Origin: Salinispora cortesiana
GTDB taxonomy: Bacteria; Actinomycetota; Actinomycetes; Mycobacteriales; Micromonosporaceae
Length of the DNA: 64,000 nucleotides
Assembly: GCF_000484695.1 (NCBI RefSeq)
Contig: NZ_AXVR01000009.1
Span: forward strand, 1 to 64,000
Direction of reading: 5' to 3'
This document shows, one piece after another, positions 59,293 to 64,000 of the stretch (within the stretch, counting starts at the first letter, position 1; the number at the start of each line of letters is the position of its first letter). Below the pieces are notes generated by a model. The model had not been told where the DNA came from, ran no database searches, and saw only the letters and a list, made by a program, of their open reading frames with translations. The position numbers and the translations under genes were made by a program.

Positions 59293-59543
59293 TCGGACAC
59301 TCCCAGTGCTGCTCGGGGTTCTCCCGTCGATCGCTACGGAGCGTGACGGTACGGGGATTGGGACAGTCGGTCAAGTGGTCGTGAACTTTCCTGTTTCATC
59401 CTGGGGGAGTTGTCCCAGTTTCGCCGTTCTGCTGCCGGGCCCTCGGCCGGCGACGGTCGAGACGGTGACCACTGGTAACGTTGCCCGAAGCCCCGGCCCG
59501 GTCCGTTCGCGGTCCGCGCCGGTACCCCGACATCCTTTAACGA

Positions 59544-59569
59544 CCCGTCCCGTGAGGCGGGGAAGGAGG
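59544..59569 (+). promoter_or_regulatory. PyrR-type RNA-binding element over the pyrR ribosome site
   Basis: The leader has CCCG (59544-59547) and CGGG (59558-59561) closing a loop that reads TCCCGTGAGG, close to the PyrR recognition consensus UCCNGNGAGGY. The Shine-Dalgarno AAGGAGG (59563-59569) begins two bases later. When PyrR with UMP holds this loop, access of ribosomes would be reduced, as described for mycobacterial pyrR leaders. No Gram-positive-style antiterminator pair is seen, so translational control is more likely than attenuation. Confidence 0.65.
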
Positions 59570-59575
59570 TCTGCC

Positions 59576-60157
59576 GTGGCATACCCACCGGCTGCCCACT
59601 CGTCGACCACCCAGCAACCCTCGGTGAAGGTGATACTCACCAGCGCCGACGTGCAGCGCGTGGTGGACCGCATCGCCCACCAGATCCTCGAGAAGACCCA
59701 GGGCGCCCAACAGACCGTCCTGCTCGGGATCCCCACCCGGGGAGTACCGCTCGCCCGGCGGCTCGCCGCCCGGATCAGCGCCTTTGAGGGGGTGGACGTC
59801 CCGGTCGGGGTGCTCGACATCACCCTCTACCGGGACGATCTGCGTCAGCACGCCACCCGCGCGGTCGGCCCCACCGACGTTCCCGCCGGCGGTATCGACG
59901 GTCGACGAGTCGTCCTCGTCGACGATGTCCTCTTCTCCGGCCGAACCGTGCGGGCGGCGCTCGACGCGCTGAACGACGTCGGCCGCCCAGCGTCGGTCCA
60001 GCTCGCCGTCCTGGTCGATCGGGGCCACCGGGAGCTGCCCATCCGCGCCGACTACGTGGGTAAGAACATCCCGACCGCCCTCGCGGAGAGTGTCCGGGTC
60101 ACCCTGGCGGAGCCCGACGGCGTGGACGAGGTCCGGCTCTACGGCGGTGACCGGTGA
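59576..60157 (+). CDS. pyrR: PyrR pyrimidine operon regulator / uracil phosphoribosyltransferase
   Basis: 193 residues. PRPP motif [37 protein letters not shown] and [10 protein letters not shown] are PyrR hallmarks. GTG 59576 stands behind the perfect GGAAGGAGG. The first 17 residues are an added tail. First gene of pyrR-pyrB-pyrC-carA-carB; regulated by and regulating through the leader loop just upstream. Confidence 0.94.
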   Translation: MAYPPAAHSSTTQQPSVKVILTSADVQRVVDRIAHQILEKTQGAQQTVLLGIPTRGVPLARRLAARISAFEGVDVPVGVLDITLYRDDLRQHATRAVGPTDVPAGGIDGRRVVLVDDVLFSGRTVRAALDALNDVGRPASVQLAVLVDRGHRELPIRADYVGKNIPTALAESVRVTLAEPDGVDEVRLYGGDR

Positions 60158-60215
60158 GGCCGCGGGGCGCGGCGCGGCGCCGCCTGCTGGTCGCGACCGG
60201 AAGGAAGCTCGACGC

Positions 60216-61142
60216 ATGATCCGTCACCTGCTCTCCAGCGCCGACCTGGACGCTGGCACCGCCCTCCAGATCCTGGACACCGCCGCCGAGATGGCGACCG
60301 TGGCCGGGCGGGAGGTCAAGAAGCTGCCGGCGCTGCGCGGTCGGACCGTGGTGAACCTCTTCTACGAGGACTCCACCCGGACCCGGATCTCCTTCGAGGC
60401 CGCCGCCAAGCGACTCAGCGCCGACGTGATCAACTTTTCGGTCAAGGGGTCCAGCGTCGCCAAGGGCGAGAGCCTCAAGGACACCGCGCTCACCCTTCAG
60501 GCGATGGGCGCCGACGCCGTCGTCGTCCGGCATCCCGCCTCCGGCGCCCCGTACCAGTTGGCCGACTGGGTTGACGGCTCGGTCGTCAACGCCGGCGACG
60601 GTACGCACGAGCACCCCACCCAGGCGCTACTCGACGCGTACACGATGCGTTCCCGGCTGGGCCGGCTCGCCGGCCTGTCGGTGGCGGTGGTCGGTGACGT
60701 GCTGCACAGCCGGGTGGCGCGCTCCAACGTCCTGCTGCTCTCCACCCTCGGCGCCAAGGTGACCCTGGTCGGCCCGCCCCCGCTGATCCCGGTGGACATC
60801 GCCGCGGCCCTCGCGCCCGGCACCACCGTCTGCTACGACCTGGACTCGGTGCTGGCGCAGTCGGACGTGGTCATGATGCTGCGGGTACAGCGGGAGCGCA
60901 TGAACGACTCCTACTTTCCCTCCGCCCGTGAGTACGCCCGCCGTTACGGCCTGGACGGCTCACGGATGCGGCGGCTGCCGGAGCACGCGATCGTGATGCA
61001 CCCCGGCCCGATGAACCGGGGCATGGAGATCACCTCCGAGGTGGCCGACTCGCCCCGCTCCACCATTGTCGAACAGGTCGCCAACGGCGTCTCCGTCCGG
61101 ATGGCCGTCCTCTACCTGCTACTCGGAGGGAACAACCGGTGA
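60216..61142 (+). CDS. pyrB: Aspartate carbamoyltransferase catalytic subunit
   Basis: 308 residues. The carbamoyl-phosphate site is [19 protein letters not shown], with [16 protein letters not shown] and the aspartate-binding [20 protein letters not shown] loop. [15 protein letters not shown] is also typical. No pyrI partner follows, so it belongs to the class without regulatory chain. ATG 60216; stop overlaps pyrC by GTGA. Confidence 0.95.
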   Translation: MIRHLLSSADLDAGTALQILDTAAEMATVAGREVKKLPALRGRTVVNLFYEDSTRTRISFEAAAKRLSADVINFSVKGSSVAKGESLKDTALTLQAMGADAVVVRHPASGAPYQLADWVDGSVVNAGDGTHEHPTQALLDAYTMRSRLGRLAGLSVAVVGDVLHSRVARSNVLLLSTLGAKVTLVGPPPLIPVDIAAALAPGTTVCYDLDSVLAQSDVVMMLRVQRERMNDSYFPSAREYARRYGLDGSRMRRLPEHAIVMHPGPMNRGMEITSEVADSPRSTIVEQVANGVSVRMAVLYLLLGGNNR

Positions 61143-62416
61143 CCGCGTATCTGATCACCAACGTGAGCGTCCTCGGCGCCGCGCCGACCAACCTGCTGAT
61201 CCGCGACGGCGTCGTGGCCGAGACCGGCGTGGGGCTGACGGCCGCCGGCGCGGTCGTGGTTGACGGCACCGGTCTGGTCGCCCTGCCCGGCCTGGTGGAC
61301 CTGCACACCCATCTACGTGAGCCCGGCCGGGAAGACGCCGAGACCGTCGAGACCGGCTCTCGGGCCGCGGCGCTCGGTGGCTACACGGCGGTCTGCGCGA
61401 TGGCGAACACCTCCCCGGTCGCCGACACCGCCGGGGTGGTCGAGCAGGTCTGGCGGCTGGGCCGGGAGGCCGGGCTGGTGGACGTGCAGCCGATCGGCGC
61501 CGTCACGGTCGGGCTGGCCGGCGAGCGCCTGGCCGAGTTGGGCGCGATGGCCGACTCGGCCGCCCGGGTCCGGATCTTCTCCGACGACGGACACTGCGTC
61601 GCCGACCCGCGGTTGATGCGCCGGGCCCTGGAATACGTGAAGGCGTTCGACGGCGTGGTTGCCCAGCACGCCGAGGAGCCACGGCTGACCGAGGGCGCCC
61701 AGATGCACGAGGGGGAGATCTCCACCCGCCTCGGGCTGACTGGTTGGCCGGCGGTCGCCGAGGAGGCGATCATCGCCCGGGACGTGCTGCTCGCCGAGCA
61801 CGTGGGGAGCCGTCTGCACATCTGCCACGTCTCCACGGCCGGCAGCGTCGGGGTGCTGCGGCAGGCCAAGGCCCGCGGTGTTCAGGTCACCGCCGAGGTC
61901 ACCCCGCACCACCTGTTGTTGACCGACGAGAAGGCGGTCACCTACGACCCGGTCTACAAGGTCAACCCGCCGCTGCGGACCGCCGCCGATGTCGCCGCGC
62001 TGCGCACCGCGTTGGCCGAGGGGGTCGTGGACATCGTCGCCACCGACCACGCCCCGCACGCCGTGGAGGACAAGGAGTGCGAGTGGGCGTACGCCCGGCC
62101 GGGCATGCTCGGCCTGGAGACGGCGCTCTCCATCACGCTGGACGTGCTCGGCCCGCAGTGGGACCTCATCGCCGAGCGGATGTCCCGCACCCCCGCCCGG
62201 ATCGCTGGCCTCACCGAACACGGCCACGACCCGGCGCCGGGCGCACCGGCGAACCTGACCCTGGTGGATCCGGCGGCGCGTCGCGTCATCGAGCCGACCG
62301 AGTTGGCCAGTCGCAGCTGCAACACCCCGTACGCCCGCATGACGCTGCCGGGTCGCATCGTGGCGACCTTCCTGCGCGGCGAGGCGACGGTTCTGGACGG
62401 AAAGGCAGTGAAGTGA
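61139..62416 (+). CDS. pyrC: Dihydroorotase
   Basis: 425 residues, amidohydrolase of the class I (long) type. Metal ligands are [15 protein letters not shown] and the later CHVSTAG and [16 protein letters not shown]. The nucleophile region is [20 protein letters not shown]. Ring closure of carbamoyl aspartate to dihydroorotate. GTG 61139 overlaps pyrB; the TGA overlaps a 21-codon ORF that leads into carA. Confidence 0.95.
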   Translation: MTAYLITNVSVLGAAPTNLLIRDGVVAETGVGLTAAGAVVVDGTGLVALPGLVDLHTHLREPGREDAETVETGSRAAALGGYTAVCAMANTSPVADTAGVVEQVWRLGREAGLVDVQPIGAVTVGLAGERLAELGAMADSAARVRIFSDDGHCVADPRLMRRALEYVKAFDGVVAQHAEEPRLTEGAQMHEGEISTRLGLTGWPAVAEEAIIARDVLLAEHVGSRLHICHVSTAGSVGVLRQAKARGVQVTAEVTPHHLLLTDEKAVTYDPVYKVNPPLRTAADVAALRTALAEGVVDIVATDHAPHAVEDKECEWAYARPGMLGLETALSITLDVLGPQWDLIAERMSRTPARIAGLTEHGHDPAPGAPANLTLVDPAARRVIEPTELASRSCNTPYARMTLPGRIVATFLRGEATVLDGKAVK

Positions 62417-62478
62417 TTCGAGTACGGAGTGCGGTGGGGCAGTGCCGTGTGGCCCGGAGCGTGGGGTGCGTGGCGTGA
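62413..62478 (+). CDS. 21-codon ORF bridging pyrC and carA
   Basis: GTG at 62413 shares GTGA with the pyrC stop, and its own TGA (62476-62478) shares GTGA with the likely carA start at 62475. The peptide would read [20 protein letters not shown] plus Ala. It lacks domain features. It could be a coupling device that hands ribosomes from pyrC to carA, a remnant of a larger gene once between them, or coincidence. Translation is unproven. Confidence 0.4.
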   Translation: MIRVRSAVGQCRVARSVGCVA

Positions 62479-63635
62479 GGCGGCGACCGGCGATTCTCGT
62501 CCTGGAGGACGGGCGCACGTTCCACGGCGAGGCGTACGGCAGCGTCGGGGAGACCTTCGGCGAAGCGGTCTTCAACACCGGAATGACCGGCTACCAGGAG
62601 ACGCTCACCGACCCGTCCTACCACCGGCAGGTGGTGGTGCAGACCGCTCCGCACATCGGCAACACCGGGGTCAACGGCGAGGATGACGAGTCCGGCCGGA
62701 TCTGGGTCGCCGGGTACGTGGTTCGTGATCCCGCCCGGATCGGCTCGAACTGGCGGGCCACCGGTGGTCTGGAGGACCGGCTCACCGCCGAGGGGGTGGT
62801 CGGCATCAGCGGTGTGGACACCCGGGCGCTCACCCGGCACCTGCGGGAGCGGGGCGCGATGCGGGTCGGGGTGTCCAGCGTCGAGACCGATCCGCAGGCG
62901 CTGCTGGCCCGGGTCCGGCAGGCTCCGCAGATGGTCGGCGCGGACCTCTCCACCGAGGTGACCACCCCGCAGCCGTACGTGGTTGAGGCCGAGGGGGAGC
63001 ACCGGTTCACCGTCGCCGCCCTGGACCTCGGCATCAAGCGGAACGTGCCCCGGCGGCTCGCGGCGCGGGGTGTCACCACCCATGTCCTGCCGGCTCACTC
63101 GGGCATCGACGAACTACGGGCCACCGGCGCGGATGCGATCTTCCTCTCGCCCGGCCCCGGTGACCCGGCGACCGCCGACGGGCCGGTGGCCCTGGCGCGC
63201 GCGGTGCTCGCCAGCGGGGTGCCGCTCTTCGGTATCTGCTTCGGCAGCCAGATCCTTGGTCGGGCGCTGGGCTTCGGCACGTACAAGCTCGGTTACGGCC
63301 ACCGCGGGATCAACCAGCCGGTGCTCGACCGGGTTACCGGCAAGGTCGAGGTGACCAGCCACAACCACGGTTTCGCCGTCGCGTTCCCCGGCGCCGAGCC
63401 GGGGGCCGTTGTGCCGGACCAGGTGGTCGAGACCGAGTTCGGCGGGATCGAGGTCTCGCACGTCTGCCTCAACGACAACGTGGTCGAGGGGCTGCGGGCG
63501 CGCGACGTGCCCGCCTTCACCGTTCAGTACCACCCGGAGGCGGCGGCCGGTCCGCACGACGCGGACTACCTGTTCGACCGCTTCGCCGAGCTCATCGAGG
63601 GTCGCAACCACAGCGGGGGGCGCACGAATGCCTAA
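62475..63635 (+). CDS. carA: Carbamoyl-phosphate synthase small subunit (glutaminase)
   Basis: 386 residues. N-terminal CPSase domain ([20 protein letters not shown]) and class I glutamine amidotransferase with the Cys in [16 protein letters not shown] and the His-Glu in [15 protein letters not shown] 62475 gives the shortest start that keeps [17 protein letters not shown]; no ribosome site is present, consistent with re-initiation from the small ORF. Overlaps carB by eight bases. Confidence 0.93.
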   Translation: MRRRPAILVLEDGRTFHGEAYGSVGETFGEAVFNTGMTGYQETLTDPSYHRQVVVQTAPHIGNTGVNGEDDESGRIWVAGYVVRDPARIGSNWRATGGLEDRLTAEGVVGISGVDTRALTRHLRERGAMRVGVSSVETDPQALLARVRQAPQMVGADLSTEVTTPQPYVVEAEGEHRFTVAALDLGIKRNVPRRLAARGVTTHVLPAHSGIDELRATGADAIFLSPGPGDPATADGPVALARAVLASGVPLFGICFGSQILGRALGFGTYKLGYGHRGINQPVLDRVTGKVEVTSHNHGFAVAFPGAEPGAVVPDQVVETEFGGIEVSHVCLNDNVVEGLRARDVPAFTVQYHPEAAAGPHDADYLFDRFAELIEGRNHSGGRTNA

Positions 63636-64000
63636 GCGGACCGACCTCAAACACGTCCTGGTGATCGGCTCCGGGCCGATCGTGATCGGGCAGGCCTGCG
63701 AGTTCGACTACTCCGGCACCCAGGCGTGCCGGGTACTACGCAGCGAGGGGATCCGGGTCAGCCTGGTCAACTCGAACCCAGCGACGATCATGACCGATCC
63801 GGAGTTCGCCGACGCCACGTACGTCGAGCCGATCACCCCGGAGTTCGTCGAGCTGGTCATCGCCAAGGAGCGGCCGGACGCGGTGCTGCCCACCCTGGGG
63901 GGCCAGACCGCGCTGAACACGGCGGTCGCGTTGCACGAGTCCGGGGTCTTGGAGAAGTACGGCGTCGAGTTGATCGGCGCGAACATCGACGCGATTCGTC
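63628..64000 (+). CDS. carB: Carbamoyl-phosphate synthase large subunit, 5' part (cut by window end)
   Basis: The first 124 codons are inside the window. [20 protein letters not shown] and [20 protein letters not shown] are the standard N-terminus, followed by [18 protein letters not shown] and [19 protein letters not shown] 63628 lies within the carA end. Frame stays open to the last base. Continues the pyrimidine operon beyond the window. Confidence 0.95.
   Translation, partial: MPKRTDLKHVLVIGSGPIVIGQACEFDYSGTQACRVLRSEGIRVSLVNSNPATIMTDPEFADATYVEPITPEFVELVIAKERPDAVLPTLGGQTALNTAVALHESGVLEKYGVELIGANIDAIR

Noticed and set aside
59293..59540. BldD operator between bldD and pyrR
   Set aside because: Autoregulation is expected from Streptomyces, and GTGAC/GTCA-like pieces occur, but no symmetric site convincing enough to report was found.

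Overview
This window comes from the chromosome of a high-GC actinomycete. The signs are pervasive GTG starts, purine-rich Shine-Dalgarno (SD) sites, rare TTA codons, a BldD regulator with its c-di-GMP motif, a mycothiol-dependent isomerase remnant, Scr1/DUF397 proteins, and the gene order ruvCAB-yajC-secDF-apt-relA. Protein content and order suggest Micromonosporaceae (Salinispora or Micromonospora relatives). That assignment is inference; no rRNA or other decisive marker is present.

Layout. (1) 1-2.8 kb is a decayed stretch: the end of an IS1380-type transposase, fragments of a class-V aminotransferase and a maleylpyruvate-isomerase-like protein, a small membrane ORF, and a frameshifted Scr1-type regulator next to an intact DUF397 gene. 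(2) 2.9-7.6 kb is a complete branched-chain amino acid/amide type ABC importer operon. It converges on a GAF-PucR regulator co-directional with a 3-hydroxybutyrate-dehydrogenase-like gene (7.6-10.4 kb). (3) 10.6-20.1 kb is core: Holliday junction resolution (ruvCAB), protein export (yajC, secD, secF), purine salvage (apt) and the stringent response (relA). (4) 20.2-29.5 kb holds two membrane-anchored cyclophilin-like proteins, an MBL hydrolase, hisS, an acyl-ACP desaturase under a 31-bp perfect palindrome, aspS, and an ArsR-type regulator with an MFS exporter. (5) 29.7-39.7 kb is rarA, a proline-rich membrane protein, a DUF948 protein, alaS, ruvX, mltG and aroE. (6) 39.9-52.8 kb is a twelve-gene exopolysaccharide block (secreted propeller protein, acyltransferase, Wzz-like protein with a degenerate kinase half, Wzy, Wzx, sulfotransferase, APH-fold kinase, a split PssD/PssE-type glycosyltransferase, a GT2, a methyltransferase, a DUF1990 protein), followed by a CPA1 antiporter. 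It sits between aroE and aroC. (7) 54.3-64.0 kb is aroC-aroK-aroB-aroQ, efp, nusB, a convergent bldD, and the pyrimidine operon pyrR-pyrB-pyrC-carA-carB (carB is cut by the window end) behind a PyrR-type RNA element.

The accessory interest lies in the polysaccharide block. Its last-step genes (polymerase, flippase, chain-length protein, sulfotransferase, possible sugar kinase, acyltransferase) could build a sulfated surface polymer, but it has no recognisable initiating phosphoglycosyl transferase and no nucleotide-sugar enzymes, so those must be elsewhere. Other points worth attention are the palindromic operator over the desaturase ribosome site, a 21-codon ORF stitched between pyrC and carA by two GTGA overlaps, a TPSGSA tandem repeat inside SecD, and a cyclophilin paralogue that has lost its catalytic arginine.
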